From an uncultured Gemmatimonadota bacterium (GTDB lineage: Bacteria; Gemmatimonadota; Gemmatimonadetes; Gemmatimonadales; Gemmatimonadaceae): a stretch of 64,000 bases of DNA. The notes beneath the pieces are model-generated. The model did not search any database and had not been told where the DNA came from. It saw only the letters and a program-made list of their open reading frames with translations. The DNA is taken from NCBI GenBank assembly GCA_903882745.1, contig CAIRYG010000010.1, forward strand, positions 186,001 through 250,000, given 5' to 3'. Positions 17,453-25,686 of this stretch are shown here, piece by piece (position 1 is the stretch's first letter; each line of letters opens with the position of its first letter). A program made the position numbers and the translations under genes.

Positions 17453-18340
17453 AGCAGATCGCCTGCTCAACACGCCGTCGCTGCGCGCCTCAACCAGACC
17501 GCTGATCTCCAATCTCGACGCCAGTTCCAATACCTGCCGAATCGACATTCCGAGGCGGGCCGACAGAGACTCCGCGCTCGCTTCCCCGCCCTCCAGCGCC
17601 TCCCAGACCCGACCCTCTTCGTACCCAAGATTGGGCGCGTGGTCCGTAACGTCCCCGGCAACACCGAACAGGCCAAGCGCGTCGGATACACCCGTGATGA
17701 CCTGCGCCCCGTCCCGAAGCAGCAGGTTGCTCCCGGCGCTGCGGGCCGAATCGATCGGTCCGGGGACAGCCGCCACCACCCGCCCTAACTCCAGCGCCTG
17801 GGTCGCCGTGTTCACCGCCCCGGACTTATAAGGCGCCTCAACCACAACGGTTACTTCGGCCAGCGCGGCAATGATCCGATTGCGCCTCGGGAAGCACCCC
17901 TGGGTCGCACGACACCCTGGCTCGCGCTCCGACACCACAAGCCCAGCGGTCGACACGTGACCATGCAGTTCCCGGTGGCCAACCGGATATGGGACGTCTA
18001 CGCCGGTCCCCAAAACAGCGACCGTGTCCCCGTTCGCCCCTAACGCCCCCCTGTGGGCCGCCGAGTCGATTCCCCTGGCCAAGCCACTCACGACGGTGAT
18101 TCCCGCCCGCACAAAGGCTCTGGCGAGCTCGTCCGCCACCCGCATGCCGTACGGGGAGGCGTCCCGGGTACCGACAATCGCAACCGATCGGCGCGGCGTC
18201 CGCTCCAGCAACCGCGTTCGCCCCATAGCATACAGGCCGGCGACCGGTTCTCGAAGCCCATCAAACGCCATCGCTGGCCACAACGGGTCCCCGGGCCGAA
18301 GCCGCTCCACCGGCACCTCGGCACCACTTTCCCCACGCAT
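17441..18340 (-). CDS. dprA: DNA processing protein DprA/Smf
   Basis: DprA binds incoming single-stranded DNA during transformation and loads RecA onto it. The 299-residue product has the Rossmann-like core: SVAIVGTRDAS, VSGLARGIDSAAH, VAVLGTGVDVPYP and FPRRNRIIAAL. A C-terminal winged-helix domain carries EEGRVWEALEGGEASAESLSARLGMS-like spacing. The N-terminal SAM-like domain is mostly missing compared with longer homologues. The ATG at 18340, with AAGG upstream and 7 bp after the obgE stop, is preferred to a start inside obgE. Confidence 0.94.
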   Translation of the reverse strand: MRGESGAEVPVERLRPGDPLWPAMAFDGLREPVAGLYAMGRTRLLERTPRRSVAIVGTRDASPYGMRVADELARAFVRAGITVVSGLARGIDSAAHRGALGANGDTVAVLGTGVDVPYPVGHRELHGHVSTAGLVVSEREPGCRATQGCFPRRNRIIAALAEVTVVVEAPYKSGAVNTATQALELGRVVAAVPGPIDSARSAGSNLLLRDGAQVITGVSDALGLFGVAGDVTDHAPNLGYEEGRVWEALEGGEASAESLSARLGMSIRQVLELASRLEISGLVEARSDGVLSRRSALST

Positions 18341-18347
18341 CTGGACC

Positions 18348-19370
18348 TTAGGGGGCCAGCGGTTCTCGAACCGTCGCTGCGAGCTCAACCTTCTTGAGCT
18401 CCAGCAGCTTCCGCCACCAGGCGTCTTTCAGCGCATCCAGCCCAAGTCGACCCGCCGCCGAAATCGACAGCTTGGCGAAGGCGTCCTGGGTCTCAATGTC
18501 CGGGACATAGTCCTCGCCCATCAGATCAAGCTTGGTGAACACCACGCAATGTGGCTTCGCGGCAAGCTCGGCAGAATAGCTGGCAATCTCTGTCCGGAGC
18601 TGGTCGTACTCCGCCTGCCAGTCCATGGCATCGATCGGAATCATGAACGCCAGCACCCGGGTCCGCTCGATGTGACGCAGGAATTTGAGGCCGAGCCCCT
18701 TCCCCTCATGGGCCCCTTCGATGATGCCCGGAATGTCCGCCACCACAAAGGTTCTGTGGTCAGACAGCTGCACCACGCCCAGGTTGGGCTGCAGAGTCGT
18801 AAAGGGATAATCCGCAATCTTCGGGCGCGCGGCCGAAATCACCGACAGCAAGGTGCTCTTGCCGGCATTCGGTTGCCCGACAAGGCCAATGTCGGCGATG
18901 AGCTTCAACTCCAGCTCCACCGTCCGCTCCTCCCCCTCCTCGCCAGGCTGCCACTCCCGCGGCGTCTGGTGCGTCGCGGTCGCAAAGTATGAGTTCCCCT
19001 TGCCGCCGCGCCCGCCCTTACAAATCACAATCTCTTGGCCCGCCTCAAGGATCTCCGCCAGAATCGCGCCGGTCTCGGCGTCCTTCACGACAGTACCGCG
19101 AGGCACCGGGAGCACAACGCTCTCCCCCGATCGCCCAGTCTTGTTCGCGCCCATCCCGTGCTCACCGCGCTCGGCGGCCCACTTATCGCGGTAGGTATAG
19201 TCGAGGAGCGTGGCGAGGTTGTTATCGCCCCGAATAAGGACATCCCCCCCGCGACCGCCCTCACCACCATCAGGGCCGCCAAGAGGCTCACGCCACTCTC
19301 GGCGGAAGGATGTGCAACCGCTTCCACCGGTACCGGCGGAAACGCGAACTGTGACGCGATCGATGAACAT
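18348..19370 (-). CDS. obgE: GTPase ObgE/CgtA
   Basis: Obg is an essential GTPase of 50S ribosome assembly and stress signalling. The 340-residue protein has the Gly-rich Obg fold (GGPDGGEGGRGGDV near 31-44). The G domain has P-loop GQPNAGKS at 165-172, DYPFTTLQPNLG and switch II VADIPGIIEGAHEGKGLG. It ends without a clear OCT domain, as in many short Obg proteins. The open frame runs about 120 codons further upstream, through the preceding gene, but the ATG at 19370 gives the conserved MFIDRV start. It lies 35 bp after the CMD-like gene. Confidence 0.96.
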   Translation of the reverse strand: MFIDRVTVRVSAGTGGSGCTSFRREWREPLGGPDGGEGGRGGDVLIRGDNNLATLLDYTYRDKWAAERGEHGMGANKTGRSGESVVLPVPRGTVVKDAETGAILAEILEAGQEIVICKGGRGGKGNSYFATATHQTPREWQPGEEGEERTVELELKLIADIGLVGQPNAGKSTLLSVISAARPKIADYPFTTLQPNLGVVQLSDHRTFVVADIPGIIEGAHEGKGLGLKFLRHIERTRVLAFMIPIDAMDWQAEYDQLRTEIASYSAELAAKPHCVVFTKLDLMGEDYVPDIETQDAFAKLSISAAGRLGLDALKDAWWRKLLELKKVELAATVREPLAP

Positions 19371-19405
19371 CTCAGAAAGGTAACTAGTCGGCCGCCGAAG
19401 AGCCC

Positions 19406-20089
19406 CTATTTCCCCGCGACTCGCGCCCAGAGCATGATCGCACGCTCCAAGAGCTCCGGCTCGACGACCCCCGCCAGTGCGTCCAGCGCTGCCCGCACTT
19501 CGACCGGAGAGGCCCCGGCGTTCAGCGCTCCGCGCAGATGTGAGTGCAGTTGCCGATCCTGCCCCGCCGCCGCGCACGCCGCCACGATGCACAACTCGCG
19601 GCGCTTCAAGTCCAGCCCGGGACGAGAGAGCACCTTTCCATAACCCTCGACCACCATCCAGTCGTCCAGCGCGTCGTGCAACGCGCGGATGTTGCGCCGC
19701 AGGGGCGCGTAAGAATCGCCGTACACCGTCGCGCATGTCACCTCGCCGCGCTCACGCCAGTCGTGGACGGCCGCGTAACTCTCGCCCGGCGGCAGGCCAC
19801 CGACCGAAGTGTCGGCACCCGCCGACGACACGTCAGACCCCGCCGCTGCCGACCGTCGCCACTCCCGCGCGGCATTCAACGCCCGCGGAAAACCAGCAAA
19901 CAAGTACGACTGCAACACGAGCTCCTCGAGCCACTCGGCGCTCACCCGCGCGTCAGCACACTCGGCGAATCCCTCACGAATCGCGCCTTCATCAGAGGCC
20001 GTGATCCGTGCAGACTGACGCACGAGCGCAACCGTCGCCCGGTCGAGCGCTGGTACGATACCCTCCAGGTGCGTTTCGAGTGTCATCAT
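19406..20089 (-). CDS. Carboxymuconolactone decarboxylase-like protein
   Basis: A 227-residue alpha-helical protein resembling the CMD/AhpD superfamily. The C-terminal half carries the ELCIVAACAAAG core followed by LHSHLRGALNAGASPVEV, the usual position of the CMD helix-turn motif. The CxxC redox pair of AhpD is absent, so a peroxidase role is unlikely. The N-terminal half (LEELVLQSYLFAGFPRALNA) looks like a second degenerate CMD repeat. The substrate is unknown. Two adjacent ATGs follow GAGAGGA; I used the first. It precedes obgE by 35 bp. Confidence 0.75.
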   Translation of the reverse strand: MMTLETHLEGIVPALDRATVALVRQSARITASDEGAIREGFAECADARVSAEWLEELVLQSYLFAGFPRALNAAREWRRSAAAGSDVSSAGADTSVGGLPPGESYAAVHDWRERGEVTCATVYGDSYAPLRRNIRALHDALDDWMVVEGYGKVLSRPGLDLKRRELCIVAACAAAGQDRQLHSHLRGALNAGASPVEVRAALDALAGVVEPELLERAIMLWARVAGK

Positions 20090-20164
20090 TTCCTCTCGGT
20101 GCGGAGCATTCGAGCGCGAGAAGGGTGCGCTCGGGAGCGTACCACGGGATCTGCCGAAAACGCG

Positions 20165-21154
20165 CTACTCCGCCGGACGAACCTCACCGACGATCTCACC
20201 ACGCGTGTTCTTGATCGGGCGCACGAGCCAATCGGCCAGACGCTTCGGCAGCGCGCCCTGCAGCACGCCGAGTTGCTGGAGGATGTGCACGACCGCGCAA
20301 TGCTGCGCGCGCTGCGCACCGTCCTCCGCCTTCAACGCGATTCCCATGCCAATCGCCGGCACCATCAACGTGTGCACCCCCTCGGCGCCGACTTTCGAAA
20401 TCACCGCGCCTTCCGTCTCCTCGATCAGCACCGTGTCGAACCGATCGGTGCCCCCAAGGAGCATCGGATGTTTGCGAACGGCAGCGAGCGTACGCCCCGG
20501 CCATTCGTCGCCGGAGGTCGCCGCCCGCCCCCAGCGCGCGTAGGCCAGCGCCATGCGATCGAGCGGGAGCGCCATCACCGTCACGCCGCAGCCGTCCACG
20601 GCGATCGGCATGTCATCGAGCGCGACACCACTCCAGCTCGACACTTCGGCCAAGCACGCGCGCTGCACCTGATGATCCGCACGCTCATACCCCTGCGTCC
20701 TCCACCCAGCCGTCTGCGCGCGGGCGAGCATCGCCGAATGTTTGCCCGAGCAGTTGTTCATGAGGCGATTGAACGGCAGGCCGCTCTCGCGCGCGAGGCG
20801 TGCGCCGCGCGTCGACAGCGGCTCATGCGGTCCGCAGGCGAGGTCTCCCTCTTCGAGGCCGAGCGAGGTGAGCATGCGCGTGGCGACCGCCACGTGCTCG
20901 GGCTCTCCGCCGTGCGACGCGCAGGAGAGCGCGAGCTCTTCCTCGCCCCAACCGACCTGGTCAAACCCACCCGAGGTCAGAAATGGAAGCACCTGAAAGA
21001 ACTTTGCGCAGGAGCGCCACATCGTCACGAGATCGGTGTCGCGGGCACCGGCGAGCAGTGTGCCATCAGCGTTGACGACCGCCGCATGCACGCGATGGAT
21101 CGACTCCGTGGTCGAACCACGGGTCACGATCACGTCGAGGGAGAGCTTTTCCAT
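20165..21154 (-). CDS. Type II (SxxK) L-asparaginase
   Basis: A 329-residue member of the Asparaginase_II family (PF06089), typified by the Rhizobium etli enzyme ReAV, hydrolysing L-asparagine to aspartate and ammonia. Active-site positions are visible with the same numbering I recall for ReAV: S48 and K51 in WRSCAK, C135 and K138 in NNCSGKH, and C189 in VDGCG. No signal peptide is apparent, so it is probably cytoplasmic. It lies 12 bp after the DMT transporter gene and 75 bp before the CMD-like gene; the transporter may be functionally linked, but this is inference. Confidence 0.92.
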   Translation of the reverse strand: MEKLSLDVIVTRGSTTESIHRVHAAVVNADGTLLAGARDTDLVTMWRSCAKFFQVLPFLTSGGFDQVGWGEEELALSCASHGGEPEHVAVATRMLTSLGLEEGDLACGPHEPLSTRGARLARESGLPFNRLMNNCSGKHSAMLARAQTAGWRTQGYERADHQVQRACLAEVSSWSGVALDDMPIAVDGCGVTVMALPLDRMALAYARWGRAATSGDEWPGRTLAAVRKHPMLLGGTDRFDTVLIEETEGAVISKVGAEGVHTLMVPAIGMGIALKAEDGAQRAQHCAVVHILQQLGVLQGALPKRLADWLVRPIKNTRGEIVGEVRPAE

Positions 21155-21166
21155 AGGGAGAGAAAT

Positions 21167-22090
21167 CTAGCGCCGTTGCCGCGACGCAAGGACAATTCCC
21201 GCCAGCACCACACCACCCCCAACGAGTGTCATCACGCTCGGCTGCTCGCCAATCCCCGGCAACAATGCCGCTAGCGCAGTCGCGCCTATCGGCTCGGCGA
21301 TCGCCACAAGACTCACCACATACGCCGGCAAGTAGCGCAGAGCCCAGTTGAATCCCGTGTGGCCAAGGAGCATCGGGCCAAGCGCCATGCCCGTGAAAAT
21401 CAACAGCTCGCGCTGTGGCTGCGGCCCGATCACGGTGCCCCGTGCCAGCGCAATGAGCAACACCGTGAGCAGGCACGCGCCGTAGACGAGCCCAACATAT
21501 GGCCAGAGATCGAGCTTCTGCCGCACGCGACGACCCGTCAGGAGATATCCCGCAATCGTGATGGCACCGACAACGGCGAGGAGGTCGCCGATCAGCGCGT
21601 TCCCGCCGTGCGCCGCCGACTGTGCCGCGGAGATGTCGCCCCACGCGAGCAGCCCTGCCCCGGCCAGCGACACCGCGATGCCGGCGGCCTGTACGCGCGA
21701 CGGGCGTTCCCCCAAAAAGAGCGCCGAGCCCGCCGCGACGATCACCGGGTGCACATTCACGAGCACCACCGATGCCGCGACCGACGTGTACCCGATCGAG
21801 GCAATCCAGCTCCAGAAGTGCAGCGCAAGCAGCACCCCCGCGACGCCGGCCGCGATGAGATCGCCCCGATTCAGTCCCTTCCACTGACGCCAGCCGCCGC
21901 CGGTCAGGAGGATCACTGCGACGACGGTCATCGAAAGGCCAAGGCGCCACAGCGCAATCGCCAGCGGCTCCGCGTGCGACAGGCGCACGAGCGGCCCCGA
22001 CCCCGAAATCCCGAGCACGGCAATGAACAGAACCAGCGGGACCGTGCGCGGAATCGCTCGGACGGGAGACATCGGGAGGTGTTCTGGCAT
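21167..22090 (-). CDS. EamA/DMT-family membrane transporter
   Basis: A 307-residue inner-membrane protein with about ten hydrophobic helices in two repeated EamA halves, e.g. the HFWSWIASIGYTSVAASVVLVNVHPVIVA region of the first half and the GPMLLGHTGFNWALRYLPA region of the second. DMT exporters typically move amino acids or metabolites, but the substrate cannot be told from sequence. The ATG at 22090 is used; a TTG four codons earlier and an ATG six codons later are alternatives. It is divergent from hldA, 57 bp away, and runs into the asparaginase gene. Confidence 0.9.
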   Translation of the reverse strand: MPEHLPMSPVRAIPRTVPLVLFIAVLGISGSGPLVRLSHAEPLAIALWRLGLSMTVVAVILLTGGGWRQWKGLNRGDLIAAGVAGVLLALHFWSWIASIGYTSVAASVVLVNVHPVIVAAGSALFLGERPSRVQAAGIAVSLAGAGLLAWGDISAAQSAAHGGNALIGDLLAVVGAITIAGYLLTGRRVRQKLDLWPYVGLVYGACLLTVLLIALARGTVIGPQPQRELLIFTGMALGPMLLGHTGFNWALRYLPAYVVSLVAIAEPIGATALAALLPGIGEQPSVMTLVGGGVVLAGIVLASRQRR

Positions 22091-22147
22091 CGCCGTATCC
22101 AAGCGTCAGACTCGCTCGCGGTCAATGGCTAGGCTATTTTCCACCGT

Positions 22148-23143
22148 ATGACACGACTCATCGACCGCGCCCGCCTCGAGCACCTGCTTGCCGGTGCCCG
22201 CTCACGCCGCATTGCCGTTGTGGGTGACGCGATGCTCGACGTCTACCTTCGCGGCGACGTCGACCGGATCTCCCCAGAAGCGCCGGTCCCGGTACATCGC
22301 GTGCGCGACCGCGTGCTTGCACTCGGTGGCGCGGCCAACGTCGCACAGAACGTCGCGGCGATTGGTTGCCGTTCTGAGCTCGTGGCCGTGGTTGGCAACG
22401 ATCCATCGGCGCGTCAGCTCGAGGAGTTGCTCGCCACCCGAGGGTGCGAAACCCGCGGTCTCGTCGCGGTCGACCGCCCGACCACGACCAAGACGCGGAT
22501 TGTGGCCCGTTCCCAGCAACTCCTCCGCATCGACGAAGAGCACGACGAAGATTGCTCTCCTGCCGATGTCGCCCGCATTCTAGACCACGTCGGCACGGCG
22601 ATCGAGAGCGCCGACGCACTGATTCTCGAGGATTACAACAAGGGTGTGCTCGTCCCCGCAGTAATCGAAGCGAGCATCGCCCAAGCTCGTGCACGTAACA
22701 TCCCGATTATCGTAGACCCAAAGTACCGCAACTTCTTTAGTTACCAGGGCTCAACGGTCTTCAAGCCGAATCGGCGCGAGCTCGAAGCAGCCCTCGGCGC
22801 GGCCGTAGACCTTTCGCACGCGGAGGCCCTGCCGTCGCTGGTGGAGCGGCTCGGCGTCGAGTCGGTGCTGCTCACCCTGAGTGAGCACGGGATGGCGCTA
22901 ATCGAGGCCGGAACCGAAGGCGGAGTGCAGCGGATTGCCACCACCGCACGCGAGGTGTATGACGTAGTAGGCGCAGGAGACACGGTGACGGCCTATCTGG
23001 CGGCCATGCTCGCCGCAGGTGCCACGCGACTCGAAGCGGCTGTGATCGCCAACTACGCGGCGGGAATCGAGGTAGGCAAAATGGGAGCCGCGACCGTTTC
23101 AGCGGAGGAAGTACTGGCGGCGTTTGACGCGCACGGGGTGTAA
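22148..23143 (+). CDS. hldA: D-glycero-beta-D-manno-heptose-7-phosphate kinase (HldA / RfaE domain I)
   Basis: A 331-residue PfkB-family kinase of the RfaE1 type, which phosphorylates heptose 7-phosphate at C1 for ADP-heptose synthesis. VVGDAMLDVYLRGDVDRISPE and the GGAANVAQNVAA segment are characteristic. The catalytic GAGD lies at 275-278, preceded by VYDVV. The nucleotidyltransferase half of fused HldE is absent, so HldC would be separate and was not seen here. gmhA, the preceding pathway step, is 17 kb away. The gene ends at a perfect 15-bp terminator hairpin shared with the convergent gene. Confidence 0.92.
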   Translation: MTRLIDRARLEHLLAGARSRRIAVVGDAMLDVYLRGDVDRISPEAPVPVHRVRDRVLALGGAANVAQNVAAIGCRSELVAVVGNDPSARQLEELLATRGCETRGLVAVDRPTTTKTRIVARSQQLLRIDEEHDEDCSPADVARILDHVGTAIESADALILEDYNKGVLVPAVIEASIAQARARNIPIIVDPKYRNFFSYQGSTVFKPNRRELEAALGAAVDLSHAEALPSLVERLGVESVLLTLSEHGMALIEAGTEGGVQRIATTAREVYDVVGAGDTVTAYLAAMLAAGATRLEAAVIANYAAGIEVGKMGAATVSAEEVLAAFDAHGV

Positions 23144-23199
23144 AGCGCACGCCGGAGTCGCGGTTCCCCACGCGGTGCTGATGAATCGTCACTAAAAGC

Positions 23200-23233
23200 A
23201 GAGCGGCCTCGGGCGTTTGCCCGAGGCCGCTCT
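23200..23233. terminator. Bidirectional terminator between hldA and secreted-protein gene
   Basis: A perfect 15-bp inverted repeat (23200-23214 and 23219-23233) encloses a GTTT loop. An A-rich stretch lies on the left and CATGTTA on the right. It sits between two convergent genes and can serve both. Confidence 0.85.
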
Positions 23234-23253
23234 CATGTTACGTGTAACCGAGA

Positions 23254-23799
23254 CTACTTCGCCATCAGCGGTGCCGAGAACGCCGTGAGGGCGTTATGAA
23301 TCGCGAGGAGAACCGGCGGAGCGTTGGTCAAGAAGGCAGCGCTCGAGGCCGCGATCATCGCGTTGTACTTCTGCACGGCATTACGAACCGCGGCCGGCGA
23401 CGGGTTGGCACCAAGACCAGCCATTGCGCCCATCAGCGCGGCCGTCTCGGCCGTCGGAGCGCCGGCGGAGTTGAGCTGTCCCTGGACGACCGCAACGGAG
23501 CCCGCAGCGCCGCTCAGCAGATTGGCAACCGCAGCGCCTGCCGCGGCCGGAATCGCCGTGTTGGTGATCGACGATCGTGCTCCGCCCGACGACAGCGAGG
23601 TCGACGCCGTGGCGCCGATCACGATCATGCCCGGGGTCGCCGTGCTCACGCCACCGCCACCGTTGCTCGGCGAAAACATGCCGCCAAAGGTGCTGAGCGT
23701 GGTGCCAGTGCTGGAGTGATCGCTGTTGTTGATGTTCTGCGCGGCCAACGGAGCAGCCGCAACCAACACGAGACCGAGCGAGAGGAAAGTCTTCTTCAT
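23254..23799 (-). CDS. Small secreted protein of unknown function
   Basis: A 181-residue product with a clear Sec signal peptide (MKKTFLSLGLVLVAAAPLAAQ, predicted cleavage after the final Ala of PLAA). The mature part is rich in Ala, Ser, Gly and Thr. It has a Gly-rich loop, a hydrophobic Ala-rich central helix and the repeated-looking helical segments AVRNAVQKYNAMIAASSAAF and IHNALTAFSAPL. I recognise no family. GGAG nine bases before the ATG at 23799 supports the start. It is 66 bp downstream of the OmpA-family gene and likely cotranscribed, suggesting an envelope role. Confidence 0.75.
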   Translation of the reverse strand: MKKTFLSLGLVLVAAAPLAAQNINNSDHSSTGTTLSTFGGMFSPSNGGGGVSTATPGMIVIGATASTSLSSGGARSSITNTAIPAAAGAAVANLLSGAAGSVAVVQGQLNSAGAPTAETAALMGAMAGLGANPSPAAVRNAVQKYNAMIAASSAAFLTNAPPVLLAIHNALTAFSAPLMAK

Positions 23800-23865
23800 G
23801 TTATTTAGCTCCAAAAAACGAGGGACGGATCGAAAAAAAATCGTGGGCAAGGATACAACTGTGCA

Positions 23866-25353
23866 TCAACGCGGCGGCACCTTCAGGCTCTCGCCGCCCG
23901 CGGTGATCTCAAACTCAGCGCGGCGGTTCTTTGCCCACGCGTCTTCCGTATTACTCACGTCAACCGGACGCTCTTCACCAAAACCAACCGTCTCAATACG
24001 ATCCGCAGCGATGCCGCGGGAGACGAGGTACCGCTTGGCCGATGCCGCACGACGCTGCGACAGGGCGAGGTTGTACTCATCTGAACCACGTTCGTCGGTG
24101 TGACCAGCAATGCGAATCATCAGCAACGGGTTCGCCTGGAGGACCGGGACCTTGGCATCCAACGAGGCCTTCTGATCGTCGCGAATCTCGTCGTGATCGA
24201 AATCATAGTACACGATCTTCGCTAGGGTAGCGCGAACCGCATCGAGTTCCGCGGCATTCTTGCTGCGCTCCGCCTCGGCAGCCGCGGCAATCGCCCTGCT
24301 CTTTTCGGCGGCCGCAGCGGCATCAGCCACACGTTTCCGCTCGTCTTCCGTGCGGGAATCCGCGACCTGACGACGACGTTCATCCTCGGCACGAGCCGCA
24401 GCCATCGCAACCTTCTCTGCGTCCACCTGCACCGCGGTTGCGTTGATCACCAGCATCGACGGCGCAGCAGACGGCGCCGGCGCCGTCGGGTTCACCTTGA
24501 ACGCGAAGCCGACGCCAAGGGTGAAGCGCGGGCCAGTCTTTTTGGCACCAGCACCCGTCGCGAGGTTCGCATTCGACGCGCCGGTCAGATCGGCAATCGC
24601 CGGCGAGAGCACCAGCGGGAGGCTATTGAACGGTACAAACGAGACGCCGAGGTTCAGGTCCTGCCCTGCCCAATCAAGAATGACCGAACTGGCGTCGTTC
24701 ACGCGAAGCGCGGCCGACGTGAAGATCCCGACGCCGTGCTTCCCAGAGTTGAGGTTGCCCGCCGTCTGAAAGGCTTCGGTGCCGATCCCGCCCGACCAGG
24801 TGAAACCCTGGAACTGGCTCAGCGCTGTGCCCTCGAGGCTAAACGCCTTGGTGACCACGCCGTAGATGCTGTTGCGGTCGTCGGCGTTGCTGTTGAGCTG
24901 CACACCCTGCATCCCGAGCGCGACGCCCCAGTTGTTGGCGAGGATTTTGTGCGCCTTGAAGCCGAGCCCGACGCGGTTACCGACGCCGGACCGGACCGTC
25001 GAGAGCGCGTTGATCGCGACTTCGACGCCAGCAATGTCCGAGGCGTTGCCAAGACCAAAGCCCATCGAGACGCTGCCATCGGCGTCGCCGTTGGCGCTGT
25101 ACCGCACCGGAGCCTGAAGGCCGCCGCCGATGAAGGCGTCGTTCCAGTTTGCGCCGAAGGCAATCGGAGAGCCGGAGCTTGTGCCTGGCGCGCCGCGGGG
25201 AAAGCGGCCCGTCTCAGTCGCTAGCCCGACTTCAGGCACAGGGAGACGGAACTTCGCACGCAGATCCTCGGCAGACTGCTGCGCACCCGCCGACCGCGCG
25301 ACTGTCGTCGCGACGATTACGGAAGCAGCAAGCAGTGTGCGGAACGAACCCAT
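23866..25353 (-). CDS. OmpA-family outer-membrane protein
   Basis: A 495-residue envelope protein. A signal peptide ends in ARSAGAQQ, followed by a roughly 260-residue beta-rich region likely to form a barrel, then an Ala/Glu/Arg coiled-coil linker (about residues 320-390). The C-terminal OmpA peptidoglycan-binding domain has YYDFDHDEIR, IAGHTDERGSDEYN, LALSQRRAAS and KNRRAEFEI. It likely anchors the outer membrane to the cell wall. The ATG at 25353 has GGAG nine bases upstream. A strong TATAAT and a CRP-like site lie upstream. The last domain resembles Pal in motif, but the barrel region argues against a simple lipoprotein. Confidence 0.92.
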   Translation of the reverse strand: MGSFRTLLAASVIVATTVARSAGAQQSAEDLRAKFRLPVPEVGLATETGRFPRGAPGTSSGSPIAFGANWNDAFIGGGLQAPVRYSANGDADGSVSMGFGLGNASDIAGVEVAINALSTVRSGVGNRVGLGFKAHKILANNWGVALGMQGVQLNSNADDRNSIYGVVTKAFSLEGTALSQFQGFTWSGGIGTEAFQTAGNLNSGKHGVGIFTSAALRVNDASSVILDWAGQDLNLGVSFVPFNSLPLVLSPAIADLTGASNANLATGAGAKKTGPRFTLGVGFAFKVNPTAPAPSAAPSMLVINATAVQVDAEKVAMAAARAEDERRRQVADSRTEDERKRVADAAAAAEKSRAIAAAAEAERSKNAAELDAVRATLAKIVYYDFDHDEIRDDQKASLDAKVPVLQANPLLMIRIAGHTDERGSDEYNLALSQRRAASAKRYLVSRGIAADRIETVGFGEERPVDVSNTEDAWAKNRRAEFEITAGGESLKVPPR

Positions 25354-25391
25354 GCAGTGGTCTCCGGGGGATTTCACGAGCGACAGCTAAG

Positions 25392-25416
25392 ACAACTCAT
25401 CACAACTAGTACAACT
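25392..25416 (-). repeat. Three AGTTGT direct repeats in the ompA leader
   Basis: On the minus strand, AGTTGT occurs at 25411-25416, 25402-25407 and 25392-25397, spaced 9-10 bp, immediately downstream of the -10 element. The near-helical-turn spacing resembles an operator; its binder is unknown. Confidence 0.4.
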
Positions 25417-25417
25417 A

Positions 25418-25423
25418 ATTATA
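25418..25423 (-). promoter_or_regulatory. -10 element of the ompA-family gene
   Basis: A perfect TATAAT on the minus strand, about 65 bp before the start codon. No good -35 hexamer lies 16-18 bp upstream; that position is occupied by a CRP-like palindrome, consistent with an activator-dependent promoter. Confidence 0.6.
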
Positions 25424-25441
25424 CATGGGAGCGGGCGCGCC

Positions 25442-25457
25442 TGTGACAGCAGTCACC
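25442..25457. promoter_or_regulatory. CRP/FNR-like binding site
   Basis: TGTGA-N6-TCACC (perfect inverted repeat GTGAC-N4-GTCAC) matches nine of ten arm positions of the CRP consensus TGTGA-N6-TCACA. Its centre lies about 39 bp upstream of the predicted start site, close to a class II activator position. Confidence 0.5.
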
Positions 25458-25569
25458 TTCGCCCCGTTCCCTATCTAGTATGTCTCGTGGTAAATCTCGG
25501 AGTTGGCGGGATTCTTGTCAAGAGCAGTTCGTCGCAATCGCGTCACTGTCTCAAGTCGCGCCAGTCCGG

Positions 25570-25597
25570 TTGCTCCCCACCGGGAGTGGCTTATCTT
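25570..25597 (+). promoter_or_regulatory. Putative tRNA-Ile promoter
   Basis: TTGCTC (25570-25575) and TATCTT (25592-25597) are separated by 16 bp and end 16 bp before the tRNA 5' end, as expected for a stable-RNA promoter. Confidence 0.45.
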
Positions 25598-25613
25598 CAA
25601 AGCCTGTACGTAC

Positions 25614-25686
25614 GGGCCCTTAGCTCAGCGGTTAGAGCGGCGGACTCATAATCCGAAGTGCGGTGGTTCGAATCCACCAGGGCCCA
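25614..25686 (+). tRNA. tRNA-Ile (CAT anticodon, Ile2 type)
   Basis: A full cloverleaf: acceptor GGGCCCT pairs with AGGGCCC, the D arm contains TAGCTCAGCGGTTAGAGC, the T arm contains GGTTCGAATCC. The anticodon loop CTCATAA has anticodon CAT. The body closely resembles tRNA-Ile2, whose C34 is converted to lysidine by TilS to read AUA. An elongator Met tRNA is the alternative. The 3' CCA is not encoded. Its 3' half is antisense to the end of the GT4 gene. Confidence 0.9.

Noticed and set aside
17278-17505. A 75-codon plus-strand open frame in the hemW upstream region
   Set aside because: AT-rich composition unlike neighbours, overlaps the dprA 3' end antisense, no ribosome-binding site or family.
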